This document shows positions 33,008 through 40,572 of a stretch of 40,572 nt of DNA, one piece after another. The notes under the pieces are model-generated. The model worked only from the letters and a program-made list of their open reading frames with translations. It had not been told where the DNA came from and did not search any database. Origin of the DNA: Anabaena azotica FACHB-119 (GTDB taxonomy: Bacteria > Cyanobacteriota > Cyanobacteriia > Cyanobacteriales > Nostocaceae); contig NZ_JACJSG010000065.1 in assembly GCF_014697625.1 (NCBI RefSeq), positions 1-40,572 on the forward strand. Reading direction: 5' to 3'. Both the position numbers and the translations under genes were made by a program. Numbering within the stretch: position 1 is the stretch's first letter; each line of letters begins with the position of its first letter.

Positions 33008-34492
33008 ATGAATAATAGCGTAGATTTTGCTGGTAGACCGTTTCATTTCATCGGCATAGGCGGTATAGGAATGTCGGCTCTGGCTTATGTTCTGGCAAAA
33101 CGTCAATTGCCAGTTTCGGGTTCTGACCTACGACCGAATCATATTACGCGCAAATTGGAATCTATCGGCACTCATATATTTAGTAGACAAGAAGCAAGTA
33201 ATCTTGAGTTCTTTGGGACTAAAGTAGAATCTAAAGAAATAGAATTAAATTCACAACAAAGGTTTCCGGGTGGAAGTTCAACATTACCCCAAGTAATATG
33301 TTCTACCGCAATTAACGCCAACAATTTAGAATATCAAGCAGCAATAAAATTAGGTTGTCCGATTTTTCATCGTTCAGATGTACTAGCTGCTTTAATTGCC
33401 GAACATCATAGCATTGCTGTAGCCGGAACTCACGGTAAAACCACAACTAGTAGCATGATTGGCTATATGTTACTAGCAGCAGGTTTAGACCCGACAATTA
33501 TTGTCGGTGGAGAAGTTAATGCTTGGGAAGGCAATGCTAGAATAGGTCAAAGTCCCTATTTAGTAGCTGAAGCAGACGAATCAGATGGTTCTTTGGTGAA
33601 ACACGCTCCAGAGATTGGCATTATCACTAATATTGAATTAGACCATCCTGACCACTACGACACCTTAGAAGAAGTAGTTGAGATTTTTCAGACATTTGCC
33701 AAGGGTTGCAAAACCTTGATTGGTAGTATCGATTGTGCAACAGTGCGCGAGTTGCTACGCAACGCCGGAGGCGATCGCCTAAAACCAACAATTACTTATA
33801 GTCTCCATCAAGATACAGCAGCTGACTACACCGTTACGAATATTGACTACCGCGCAGATGGGACTACTGCTTTAGTCTGGGAAAAAGGCAAAGCTTTAGG
33901 TGTGCTGAAATTAAGATTACTAGGTCGCCATAACTTGAGTAATGCCCTAGCCGCAGTAGCTGTTGGTCGCCACCTGGGTTTAGCATTTGGGGACATCGCT
34001 AAAGGTATCGCCAGCTTTGAAGGTGCAAGACGACGCTTTGAATTTCGAGGCGAAGTCGATGGTATTACCTTCATTGATGATTACGCCCATCACCCTAGCG
34101 AAATTCGCGCTACCTTAGCCGCCGCCCGCCTCCAAGCCAGACCAGGACAAAGAGTGGTTGCTATCTTCCAACCCCATCGCTATAGTCGTACCCTGACCTT
34201 TTTAGAAGAATTTGCCGAGTCCTTCAGCCACGCTGATTTGGTAGTTCTGACCGATATTTACAGCGCCGGCGAACCGAATTTAGGACAAATTAGTGGTGAA
34301 CAGTTGGCAGAGAAAATTGCTCAACAACATCCACAGGTAGTTTATCAGCCAACGATCGCCACAGTTTGCGAGTACCTACTGAAAACTCTCCGCCCTGGTG
34401 ACTTAGCCCTATTTCTGGGTGCAGGAAATCTCAATCAAGCAATTCCAGAAATTATTACCACACTATGCGAACCTGCTACAGCCACATTGTAA
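33008..34492 (+). CDS. murC: UDP-N-acetylmuramate--L-alanine ligase
   Basis: MurC adds the first amino acid, L-alanine, to UDP-MurNAc in the cytoplasmic part of peptidoglycan synthesis. The 494-residue protein shows the Mur-ligase plan: an N-terminal UDP-binding Rossmann domain (FIGIGGIGMSALA), the central ATPase with the P-loop GTHGKTTTSSM, the EADESDGS and IELDHPDHY segments, and the C-terminal domain beginning at the DDYAHHPSEIRATL motif. A strong AAGAGGAG precedes the ATG. murB, ybaB and a phosphatase follow on the same strand, a gene order I recall from other cyanobacteria. Confidence 0.98.
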   Translation: MNNSVDFAGRPFHFIGIGGIGMSALAYVLAKRQLPVSGSDLRPNHITRKLESIGTHIFSRQEASNLEFFGTKVESKEIELNSQQRFPGGSSTLPQVICSTAINANNLEYQAAIKLGCPIFHRSDVLAALIAEHHSIAVAGTHGKTTTSSMIGYMLLAAGLDPTIIVGGEVNAWEGNARIGQSPYLVAEADESDGSLVKHAPEIGIITNIELDHPDHYDTLEEVVEIFQTFAKGCKTLIGSIDCATVRELLRNAGGDRLKPTITYSLHQDTAADYTVTNIDYRADGTTALVWEKGKALGVLKLRLLGRHNLSNALAAVAVGRHLGLAFGDIAKGIASFEGARRRFEFRGEVDGITFIDDYAHHPSEIRATLAAARLQARPGQRVVAIFQPHRYSRTLTFLEEFAESFSHADLVVLTDIYSAGEPNLGQISGEQLAEKIAQQHPQVVYQPTIATVCEYLLKTLRPGDLALFLGAGNLNQAIPEIITTLCEPATATL

Positions 34493-34533
34493 GGATACTT
34501 ATAAGTGTCTGTTTAGCGACAGTTTTAGCAAAA

Positions 34534-34553
34534 TTGCCGTATTTTTACGGCAA
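34534..34553. repeat. small hairpin between murC and murB
   Basis: TTGCCGTA and TACGGCAA form an 8-bp stem with a four-T loop. There is no following T-run, so it is more likely an mRNA processing or stability element than a terminator. Confidence 0.4.
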
Positions 34554-34588
34554 ATAAATGTAAAAATTTCACAAATAATTGATGTAAG

Positions 34589-35584
34589 ATGAAAATTTCC
34601 CAGGCAGTCGGAAACGCCTGCACAGTTCCTGCTTCCAATGTAGCGACACAGGATAGCAATCGAGCAAGAGAGAGTAAAATTATTTACTTACCCGGTACAA
34701 ATTGCGAGATTAAATCCCAGGCTTTGTTATCAGCCTATACTTCCTATCAGGTTGGTGGGGCGGCTGAATTATATGTTGCACCTCGTGATGTAGAAGGATT
34801 GCAAGCGAGTCTTAAGTATGCAAAAGAACGTGATTTAAGAGTAACAACCTTGGGCGCAGGGTCTAATCTGTTAGTTAGCGATCGCGGGATCTCTGGTTTA
34901 GTTATTGCTACCCGACACCTGCGTTACAAATATTTTGACCACCAAACCGGACAAATAACTGTAGCGGCTGGTGAATCAATTCCCAGCCTAGCATTAGAAG
35001 CGGCGAAACTGGGCTGGCAAGGATTAGAGTGGGCTGTGGGTATCCCTGGTAGTGTTGGCGGTGCGGTAGTGATGAACGCCGGAGCGCATAATAGCTGCAT
35101 CGCAGATATATTAGTAAGCGCTCAGGTACTTTCACCAGATGGCACCTTGGAGACACTTACGCCAGAGGAATTGGGTTATGCGTATCGTACTTCATTATTG
35201 CAAGGGAGCGATCGCGTAGTTACCCAAGCCACACTCCAATTACAACCAGGCTTTGACCCCGCTCTTGTCACAGCCACAACTAAACAACACAGACAGCATC
35301 GTCTAAGCACCCAACCTTACAACTACCCCAGTTGTGGCAGTGTGTTCCGTAACCCCAAACCCTATGCGGCAGGCTGGTTAATTGAACAATCTGGCTTAAA
35401 AGGCTATCAAATAGGCGGCGCACAAGTAGCTAATCTCCATGCCAATTTTATCGTTAATCGTGGAGGAGCCAAAGCCAACGACATCTTCCGCCTCATCCGT
35501 CATATCCAACAGGAAGTTCAAGAACGTTGGTCAATCCTGTTAGAACCAGAAGTGAAAATGCTTGGAGAATTTCAGGCGGCTTGA
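34589..35584 (+). CDS. murB: UDP-N-acetylenolpyruvoylglucosamine reductase
   Basis: MurB is the FAD enzyme that reduces UDP-GlcNAc-enolpyruvate to UDP-MurNAc using NADPH. The 331-residue protein is of the type with YTSYQVGG at the start of the FAD domain and TLGAGSNLLVSDRGI following. The FAD-binding GIPGSVGGAVVMNAG segment is complete, and the catalytic Ser is in PSCGSVFRNP. The C-terminus LLEPEVKMLGEF contains the expected Glu. About 40 extra N-terminal residues precede the core. The ribosome-binding site is weak. It lies 96 bases after murC, probably in one operon. Confidence 0.97.
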   Translation: MKISQAVGNACTVPASNVATQDSNRARESKIIYLPGTNCEIKSQALLSAYTSYQVGGAAELYVAPRDVEGLQASLKYAKERDLRVTTLGAGSNLLVSDRGISGLVIATRHLRYKYFDHQTGQITVAAGESIPSLALEAAKLGWQGLEWAVGIPGSVGGAVVMNAGAHNSCIADILVSAQVLSPDGTLETLTPEELGYAYRTSLLQGSDRVVTQATLQLQPGFDPALVTATTKQHRQHRLSTQPYNYPSCGSVFRNPKPYAAGWLIEQSGLKGYQIGGAQVANLHANFIVNRGGAKANDIFRLIRHIQQEVQERWSILLEPEVKMLGEFQAA

Positions 35585-35630
35585 GAGGCTGGGGACTGGG
35601 GATTCAGTCAGTGATACAGTTATTAGTGAA

Positions 35631-35660
35631 CAGTTATCAGATTATGTTCACTGATAACTG
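35631..35660. repeat. 10-bp inverted repeat after murB
   Basis: CAGTTATCAG (35631-35640) and CTGATAACTG (35651-35660) are perfect inverted arms built from STRR heptamer sequence. They could fold in the mRNA between murB and ybaB. Confidence 0.6.
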
Positions 35661-35763
35661 ACACACCCAATCGCTAAAATTTCGGTAAAAAAAGAGGCAA
35701 ATCACCCACCGCATCTATAATTGAATTTGACTTGTTATTCAACGCACACGCGGACTATCAATT

Positions 35764-36111
35764 ATGACAGGAAAAGGACAAGGATTTGGCTTTGGCTTGG
35801 GAAAAATGAAAGAACTGGCCGATGCTTTCAAAAAAGCGCAGCAAGTTCAAGAAGGCGCAAAGCGACTCCAAGAAGAATTGGAGCAAATGGAAATTCAGGG
35901 AGAATCTGGCGGTGGCTTAGTCAAGGTAATTGTCAGTGGCAACCAAGAACCAAAGCGGGTAGAAATTTCCCCGGATGCTTTAGCACAGGGGGCAGATTTA
36001 CTTTCGGATTTGGTAACGGCTGCAATGAAAGATGCTTACAACAAGTCCACAGCCACCATGCGCGAACGTATGGAAGATTTGACCAGTGGTTTAGAATTAC
36101 CTGGATTTTAG
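35764..36111 (+). CDS. YbaB/EbfC family nucleoid-associated protein
   Basis: This 115-residue protein belongs to the small DNA-binding YbaB/EbfC family, which forms tweezer-like dimers. The N-terminus is glycine-rich (GKGQGFGFGLGKMKELADAF), followed by a coiled-coil helix with QQVQEGAKRLQEELEQM. The conserved core is GGGLVKVIVSGNQEPKRVEI and DLVTAAMKDAYNKSTATMRERM. It may influence nucleoid structure or gene expression, with no specific target known here. It follows murB and is separated from the next housekeeping gene, the phosphatase, by a TnpB element. Confidence 0.95.
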   Translation: MTGKGQGFGFGLGKMKELADAFKKAQQVQEGAKRLQEELEQMEIQGESGGGLVKVIVSGNQEPKRVEISPDALAQGADLLSDLVTAAMKDAYNKSTATMRERMEDLTSGLELPGF

Positions 36112-36112
36112 T

Positions 36113-36152
36113 TAATAGTCATTAGTCATTAGTCATTAGTCATTAGTCAACA
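36113..36152. repeat. STRR heptamer array (CATTAGT)
   Basis: Five tandem CATTAGT units right after the ybaB stop codon, before the left end of the TnpB element. Confidence 0.9.
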
Positions 36153-36204
36153 GCTTTGTAGACTATAGAGTTTCGACTACTGACTTTTGACCTTATTTAT
36201 CAAT

Positions 36205-37545
36205 CTTTGCGGGAAGACCCCATGCGAAACATTCGCGTAGCGTGCCGTTAGGAAAGTGGAGCTTGGGGATGAAAGCAAAGCCAAAGTCTATGGCACTTAA
36301 CTAATTGAGTTGAAGAGCGATAAGTATTGTATAGTAAGCATCATGGGAAATAAAGCTTACAAATTTCGACTCTATCCAAATAAAGAGCAATCTGCATTTC
36401 TGGCAAAGTGCTTTGGTTGCTCCAGGTTTGTATACAACCATTTTTTAAGGCTCACAACAGATGTCTACGCCGATTCTAAAAAGTCTCTGCGTTACAAAGA
36501 ATGGGCGAAGCTATTAACAGATTTGAAGTCAGATTTTGAATGGCTCAAAGAAGTTAATTCCCAGTCACTACAGCAAACTCTTAAGGATTTAGAGTCAGCA
36601 TTTGTCAGATTTTTTAAAAAGTTAGGAGGATTCCCAAACTTTAAAAAGAAAAGTAATCGGCAATCGTTCAGAGTGCCACAACACTTTTTAATAGACAATA
36701 ATGGGTTTCTCAAGCTCCCTAAGATGACACCTATCAAAATGGTAATTCATAGGGAAATACTAGGAACACCAAAAAATGTTACTATATCTAAGACCCCATC
36801 TGGGAAGTATTACGCATCAATAGTAAGTGAACAAGACATCCCTCATGCACCCTTAAATGGTGACAAGATTGGTGTAGACTTAGGGTTAAAAGAGTTTGCA
36901 ATTACATCAAAGGGTGAGAAGTTTGAGAATCCTAGATATTTTCAAAAATCTTTACGCCGACTCAAGATAAGACAGAAGAGATTAAGCAGAAAACAGAAAG
37001 CTTCTAGTAATCGCAGTAAAGCTAGATTAGTTGTAGCTAAGATTCATGAAAAGGTGGCTAATCAACGGCAAGATTACCAACACAAAATTAGTCGGAAACT
37101 GGTATCCGAGAACCAAAGAATATCAGCAGAAAGTCTAAACATTAAAGGGATGGTAAAAAACCGTAAATTAGCCAAACAGATCAGTGATGTGGCGTGGGGT
37201 AATTTCCTCACCATGTTGGAATACAAAGGAGATATCTATGGTTGTGAAGTTCACTACGTAGATAGGTTCTTCCCTAGTTCTAAAAGATGTTCTAATTGTG
37301 GCTACATTAAGCAAGATTTAACCCTTGCCATTCGTGAATGGCGGTGTCCAGAATGTTCAAAAATATGGGACAGAGATATAAATGCTGCCCTGAACCTGAT
37401 GCTGTTTATGAAGTCAAAAATACCCTTGGAAGAAGGGAAATTTACGCCTGATCAGCTAGTTGAAAGACTAGGGATGAACCGGGATACTAGTTCAGGACAG
37501 GAAGCCACAGGTGCAGCGTAGCGGAACCTGTGGTACTTCACACAA
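36205..37545 (+). mobile_element. solitary tnpB element (IS200/IS605, IS1341-like)
   Basis: The approximate limits are inferred from end hairpins, not from flanking duplications, which this family does not make. At the left, GCGAA/TTCGC with loop ACA lies at 36224-36236. At the right, CCACAGGT (37505-37512) pairs with ACCTGTGG (37526-37533). Both ends contain the octamer GCGTAGCG (36235-36242 and 37516-37523). Only tnpB is present, with no tnpA transposase, so movement would need a TnpA acting from elsewhere. The element separates ybaB from the phosphatase gene. Confidence 0.6.
36343..37521 (+). CDS. tnpB: TnpB RNA-guided nuclease (IS200/IS605 family)
   Basis: From the ATG at 36343 the protein has 392 residues; an in-frame TTG at 36310 adds 11. 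TnpB proteins are RNA-guided DNA nucleases and the ancestors of Cas12. The N-terminus (KAYKFRLYPNKEQ) is typical. The split RuvC site is complete: Asp179 in GVDLGLKEF, Glu263 in SAESLNIKGM, and the Asp pair 343/345 in WDRDINAALN. A zinc ribbon uses Cys316, Cys319, Cys335 and Cys338. All catalytic residues are present, so it may be active. The end of the gene overlaps the likely guide RNA, and its stop codon lies in the loop of the right-end hairpin. Confidence 0.93.
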   Translation: MGNKAYKFRLYPNKEQSAFLAKCFGCSRFVYNHFLRLTTDVYADSKKSLRYKEWAKLLTDLKSDFEWLKEVNSQSLQQTLKDLESAFVRFFKKLGGFPNFKKKSNRQSFRVPQHFLIDNNGFLKLPKMTPIKMVIHREILGTPKNVTISKTPSGKYYASIVSEQDIPHAPLNGDKIGVDLGLKEFAITSKGEKFENPRYFQKSLRRLKIRQKRLSRKQKASSNRSKARLVVAKIHEKVANQRQDYQHKISRKLVSENQRISAESLNIKGMVKNRKLAKQISDVAWGNFLTMLEYKGDIYGCEVHYVDRFFPSSKRCSNCGYIKQDLTLAIREWRCPECSKIWDRDINAALNLMLFMKSKIPLEEGKFTPDQLVERLGMNRDTSSGQEATGAA

Positions 37546-37550
37546 GCTTA
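37415..37550 (+). ncRNA. candidate omega (reRNA) guide RNA of TnpB
   Basis: Three hairpins follow each other across the 3' end of tnpB: CCCTT/AAGGG (37423-37437), CTAGT/ACTAG (37456-37471, with a second ACTAG at 37486-37490) and the strong CCACAGGT/ACCTGTGG stem (37505-37533). TnpB guide RNAs come from exactly this position in related elements, with the guide just beyond the right end. The limits here are estimates. Confidence 0.45.
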
Positions 37551-37643
37551 TAGAAAGATAGTAGGTGACAGTATCAGAAGTTACTTGCTATAAAACTTAA
37601 TCAAACTAATTTATAGGATTCATACTGAATTTGAGAAATATAA

Positions 37644-37688
37644 GTAGGCAATGCCCACTAAAACTATAATAAGGTGGGCATTGCCTAC
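37644..37688. repeat. perfect 15-bp inverted repeat upstream of the phosphatase gene
   Basis: GTAGGCAATGCCCAC (37644-37658) and GTGGGCATTGCCTAC (37674-37688) are exact reverse complements with a 15-base loop. It lies in the leader of the phosphatase gene, 26 bases before its ATG. It may be a mobile palindrome or a hairpin that limits read-through from the TnpB element. Confidence 0.85.
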
Positions 37689-37713
37689 CCTACTTAATTA
37701 CGTATTAGTATTT

Positions 37714-38202
37714 ATGCCTTACAAACTACTGTTTGTCTGCTTGGGGAATATTTGTCGCTCACCCTCGGCAGAAAATATTATGAATCATCTTATTGAACAG
37801 GCTGGTTTGAGCGATAAAATTATTTGTGACTCTGCTGGTACTTCTAGCTATCACATCGGTAGCCCACCTGATCGAAGAATGAATGCTGCGGCGGTGGCAA
37901 AGTTAGGAATTACATTGCGTGGTCGAGCTAGGCAATTTATTAAAGCTGATTTCCAAGAATTTGATCTCATCTTGGCAATGGATAGAGACAATTACGACGA
38001 CATTATTGCACTTGAGACCACTGGAAAATATCATGACAAAGTGCATTTGATGTGTGAGTTTTGCTCTCGCCACAAATTGAAGGAAGTGCCAGACCCCTAT
38101 TATGGTGGGACAGAAGGATTCAATCAGGTAATTGATTTGCTAGTTGATGCTTGTGAGGGTTTACTGGAATATGTTAGGGAACAGGAGACAGGGGACTCTT
38201 AA
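37714..38202 (+). CDS. low-molecular-weight protein-tyrosine phosphatase
   Basis: From the ATG at 37714 (MPYKLLFVCLGN) the protein has 162 residues. An in-frame ATG at 37651 would place the coding start inside an inverted repeat and is rejected. The P-loop CX5R is Cys9 to Arg15 (CLGNICRS), and the general acid Asp is in VPDPYYGG near the C-terminus. These enzymes dephosphorylate tyrosines on proteins, often linked to exopolysaccharide or stress control in bacteria; the partner is unknown here. Arsenate reductases share the fold but lack this exact DPYYGG region. It probably once followed ybaB directly. Confidence 0.95.
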   Translation: MPYKLLFVCLGNICRSPSAENIMNHLIEQAGLSDKIICDSAGTSSYHIGSPPDRRMNAAAVAKLGITLRGRARQFIKADFQEFDLILAMDRDNYDDIIALETTGKYHDKVHLMCEFCSRHKLKEVPDPYYGGTEGFNQVIDLLVDACEGLLEYVREQETGDS

Positions 38203-38256
38203 CAGGCTTGACAGCTTCTTATTTTCGGGGTTTTAGTACTTTATTTTCGTAAATAT

Positions 38257-38282
38257 GTAATGAGGACTTTAGTCCTCATTAC
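38257..38282. terminator. palindromic repeat between convergent genes (phosphatase and binding protein)
   Basis: GTAATGAGGACT (38257-38268) and AGTCCTCATTAC (38271-38282) are perfect 12-bp arms around TT. It ends ten bases before the stop of the convergent binding-protein gene and could terminate both transcripts. Confidence 0.65.
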
Positions 38283-38291
38283 AAACTTCTT

Positions 38292-39545
38292 TTATTTGAT
38301 ATTTAAGAAAGTAAATTTACCATTGACACCGTTTGGTTCCATTTTCAATTGAGCTACATAAAACTCTTTTTGAATTACTTCGCCTACTGGTGTAAAAGCA
38401 ATTTCACCAAGAGGAGTTTGATAGGTTAGTTTAAGTAATTCTTGATTCAATTCTTTACGCAACTGTGGCATTGATAAATTATTAATTTGTCTTTTTTTGT
38501 TTAAAGATTGCAACGCTTCTACATATACCTGTAAAGCAGCAAAAGATTGGGCGCTGACTTGGGATGGTTCTTTACGATATTGCTCTATATAGGCTTTACG
38601 AAATGCTGTGTTAATTTCATTTTTGTATTCTGGGCTGTAAGCTTGGGCAATAATTATGCCATCACAAAGCAGGCTACAGACTGAAAATATATGTGATGTA
38701 TTAAATCCATTCCCACCAATGATTATGCCTTTATAACCAAGTTCTCGCAATTGTTTTACTAAATTTCCTCCATCGACAGCTAACCCAGAAATAATTGCTA
38801 AATCGGGTTTTAAATTAATTGCACTGCTGGCTTGAGTTTGAAAATCAGTATCTGTAGTTTGAAACTTTTGGACTGTGACTAAATCTAATCCTAAATCTTT
38901 AACTGTTTTCTGAAAAATCTCTGTTTCGGATTTATTAAACGCATCATTTTGTGCGTAAAATACAGCTACTCTTTTGATTTGAGGATTTTGTTTAAGTGCT
39001 GCTTTCACTGCATAAGGGGCTACGACAGCCACAGATGAGGAAACACGGGCTACATAATCACCAATTTCGGGAATACCTTTAGCTGTATTTGATGAGCCAA
39101 TAACTGGAGTTTGATTGCGTTCTGCTATGGGGTCAGCGCTAAAGGCTTGTTGTGACAGGGTAGGGCCAATAATGCCAACAACGTTATTTTGATTAATTAA
39201 AGTTTGAAAGGCGTTAATCGCACCAACTTCATCGCCACCCGTATCTTGAAATATTAATTTAATCTGTTTACCGTTGATACCACCTTTGCTATTAAAATAT
39301 TTTTCGGCAATCTTTACCCCGTCAGTTCCTTCTTGACCCAGTAACGCTACATTACTTGTTTGGGCAAAGGCAATACCAATAGGAATAGTGTTAGCTGGGC
39401 TTGTTGTGGCTGTGGCATTATTGGCGGAGTCTATTCCAACACTGCTACTCTTACCACAAGCTGTCACTAGGACAGAGCAGATGCAAAATAATGTTGTGTA
39501 ATGAGGGATACTAAGGCGGAATCTAAGGGCGATCGCATTTTTCAT
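38292..39545 (-). CDS. branched-chain amino-acid-type ABC binding protein (LivK-like)
   Basis: This 417-residue lipoprotein belongs to the type I periplasmic binding fold used for Leu/Ile/Val and related ligands. The N-terminal signal ends in a lipobox with Cys30 (VLVTAC), followed by a Ser/Thr/Asn-rich linker. The mature domain starts at IPIGIAFAQTSNVALLG and keeps GVKIAEKYFNSKGGINGKQIKL and VVGIIGPTLSQQA, typical of the class. No permease or ATPase gene is adjacent, so it is an orphan binding protein. It shares its fold with the C-terminal half of the CHAT fusion (about 13.9-15.0 kb). The ligand is unknown. Confidence 0.9.
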   Translation of the reverse strand: MKNAIALRFRLSIPHYTTLFCICSVLVTACGKSSSVGIDSANNATATTSPANTIPIGIAFAQTSNVALLGQEGTDGVKIAEKYFNSKGGINGKQIKLIFQDTGGDEVGAINAFQTLINQNNVVGIIGPTLSQQAFSADPIAERNQTPVIGSSNTAKGIPEIGDYVARVSSSVAVVAPYAVKAALKQNPQIKRVAVFYAQNDAFNKSETEIFQKTVKDLGLDLVTVQKFQTTDTDFQTQASSAINLKPDLAIISGLAVDGGNLVKQLRELGYKGIIIGGNGFNTSHIFSVCSLLCDGIIIAQAYSPEYKNEINTAFRKAYIEQYRKEPSQVSAQSFAALQVYVEALQSLNKKRQINNLSMPQLRKELNQELLKLTYQTPLGEIAFTPVGEVIQKEFYVAQLKMEPNGVNGKFTFLNIK

Positions 39546-39578
39546 ATTGATATCAATCCGATTTTATAGCTAGAAAAC

Positions 39579-39608
39579 ACATACGTTCATTTACAAAATA
39601 CCGTATGT
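39579..39608. promoter_or_regulatory. possible operator upstream of the binding-protein gene
   Basis: ACATACG (39579-39585) and CGTATGT (39602-39608) form a perfect 7-bp inverted repeat 33 bases from the start of the LivK-like gene. TCATCATA followed by RTTAAA also occurs twice, near 39704 and 39743. Either could be a regulatory site; the evidence is only pattern. Confidence 0.25.
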
Positions 39609-39782
39609 TGAAGAAAGAGAGTTTTTAGTAAAATTTAAAAGACTGCTGATTGTCTGAACTAGCACGTGAATTACAAAAGTCATCTTATAAATATGAATCA
39701 GTCATCATAATTAAATAAACAATTCACAATTCTGTAAAAATGTCATCATAGTTAAAGTAATAAATATTCTGGAGACAAAACC

Positions 39783-40379
39783 ACGGTTTACGCACGCCCC
39801 TTAGCACGGTTAATAGAACAATTGCAACGCTTACCAGGAGTTGGTCCTAAAACTGCCCAAAGACTAGCATTGCATATTTTAAAACGACCCGAATCTGAAG
39901 TAGAAGCTTTAGCCCAAGCATTGGTTGAAGCCAAAAAACAAGTAGGCTTATGTTCTGTCTGCTTCCATCTATCTGCTGAACCAGTTTGTGAAATATGTCG
40001 CAATCCTAACCGTGACAACAACACATTTTGCGTTGTCGCAGATTCTCGTGATGTAATTGCACTAGAGAAAACTCGCGAATACAAAGGTAAATACCATGTT
40101 TTAGGCGGAGTCATCTCTCCAATTGATGGAATCGGCCCAGAACAGTTAACTATTCAAGCGTTAGTCAGGCGCGTGAGTCAGCAAAAACCACGAGAAGTAA
40201 TCTTGGCAATTAGTCCAAGCGTAGAAGGAGAGACAACTACCCTTTATGTAGGTCAACTACTGAAGCCATTTACTAAAGTGACACGAATCGCCTTTGGGTT
40301 ACCCGTAGGTGGAGATTTAGAATATGCTGACGAGATTACACTAGCAAGAGCATTAGAAGGACGCAGGGAGTTATATTAA
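39783..40379 (+). CDS. recR: recombination mediator RecR with an ACG start
   Basis: RecR loads RecA at gaps together with RecO and RecF. The 198-residue reading includes the conserved N-terminus VYARPLARLIEQLQRLPGVGPKTAQRLA, but no ATG, GTG or TTG precedes it: between the stop at 39753-39755 and the VYARP segment the codon at the expected start is ACG (39783-39785). GGAG lies at 39771-39774 with the usual spacing, which supports initiation there. A TTG at 39822 would remove 13 conserved residues. The helix-hairpin-helix, the Cys4 zinc motif (CSVCFHLSAEPVCEIC) and the TOPRIM domain (FCVVADSRDV onward) are intact. It converges on the 5S rRNA gene. Confidence 0.9.
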   Translation, partial: TVYARPLARLIEQLQRLPGVGPKTAQRLALHILKRPESEVEALAQALVEAKKQVGLCSVCFHLSAEPVCEICRNPNRDNNTFCVVADSRDVIALEKTREYKGKYHVLGGVISPIDGIGPEQLTIQALVRRVSQQKPREVILAISPSVEGETTTLYVGQLLKPFTKVTRIAFGLPVGGDLEYADEITLARALEGRRELY

Positions 40380-40415
40380 CTATAGTCAATCATCAGATAT
40401 AAAATTAGCCAACAA

Positions 40416-40446
40416 AAAAGCGCTCTCAGTATTTGAGAGCGCTTTT
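40416..40446. terminator. bidirectional terminator of recR and the rRNA operon
   Basis: A perfect 13-bp stem, AAAAGCGCTCTCA with TGAGAGCGCTTTT, surrounds a five-base loop. Each strand ends in a T-run, so it can stop recR from the left and the rRNA operon from the right. Confidence 0.92.
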
Positions 40447-40460
40447 CTGATGAAAAATAA

Positions 40461-40572
40461 ACCTGGCACCGAGCGATTGTGGCGTAGGGCAACCCCTAAA
40501 CTATCGTAGCCGTAGCAGAGTTTCACAACTGAGTTCGGGATGGGTTCAGAGTGGGACCAATGCACCATAGGC
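40461..40572 (-). rRNA. rrf: 5S ribosomal RNA, partial at its 5' end
   Basis: On the minus strand the last 112 bases read as 5S rRNA. Conserved features are CCCATCCCGAACTCAG, the loop-A/helix region GTGAAACTCTGC, and the 3' end GGTGCCAGGT that pairs with the 5' end. The first few bases lie beyond the window, so it is cut there. It is the last gene of an rRNA operon whose 23S part would lie to the right. The terminator at 40416-40446 follows its 3' end. Confidence 0.93.

Noticed and set aside
37651..37713. 21-residue extension of the tyrosine phosphatase
   Set aside because: The extension is read through an inverted repeat, and the conserved protein begins at MPYKLLFVC.
40386..40568. 60-codon minus-strand frame at the window end
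   Set aside because: It overlaps the 5S rRNA gene and its terminator and is not a protein gene.

Overview
This window looks like chromosomal DNA of a filamentous, heterocyst-forming cyanobacterium of the Nostoc/Anabaena type. The evidence is a plant-type [2Fe-2S] ferredoxin nearly identical to Anabaena ferredoxin I, a CYP38-like thylakoid-lumen cyclophilin, a Gap2-type photosynthetic GAPDH, many GCGATCGC (HIP1) octamers, and an unusually dense set of short tandemly repeated heptanucleotides (STRR arrays) between and even inside genes. No species can be named from the sequence alone.

Layout. 1-6 kb: a B12-type radical SAM protein (-), a DUF1830 gene behind a good NtcA-type promoter (+), a MITE-like palindromic element, petF (+) and the class B penicillin-binding protein 2 (-). 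6.3-10.2 kb: a polyamine-type ABC transporter (potA, potD, potB) interrupted by a four-helix-bundle gene and by STRR arrays; no potC follows. 10.4-15.0 kb: three co-directional genes encoding a sigma-70-like protein, a DUF1822 protein and a large CHAT-protease/transmembrane/periplasmic-binding-domain fusion. I consider this the most interesting unit in the window. 15-20 kb: a short DUF2207 membrane protein ending in 23 glycines, prmA and serA (-), and two copies of one MITE family, each with apparent target duplications. 20-25.5 kb: a Uma2 nuclease-fold protein, a PlsC-like acyltransferase (-), proS and a GerMN lipoprotein-like gene. 25.6-27.4 kb: an ArsR regulator, accB and efp (-). 27.7-32.6 kb: CYP38-like cyclophilin (+), a second Uma2 (-), thiL (+) carrying in-frame STRR arrays, gap2 and nadD (-). 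33-38.2 kb: murC, murB, ybaB/ebfC, a solitary tnpB (IS200/IS605 type) and a low-molecular-weight tyrosine phosphatase (+). 38.3-40.6 kb: an orphan amino-acid-type binding protein (-), recR (+, apparently starting at ACG) and the distal part of a 5S rRNA gene (-) with a shared hairpin terminator.

Most genes are housekeeping (cell wall, translation, serine, thiamine, NAD and fatty-acid synthesis, recombination). The accessory content is the sigma/DUF1822/CHAT-receptor unit, the lone TnpB, the Uma2 genes and the repeat families. Palindromic repeats with an ACTTTAGT-like core sit exactly between three convergent gene pairs, and two related elements with terminal inverted repeats and flanking duplications mark recent MITE activity. 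No tRNA gene or CRISPR array was seen.
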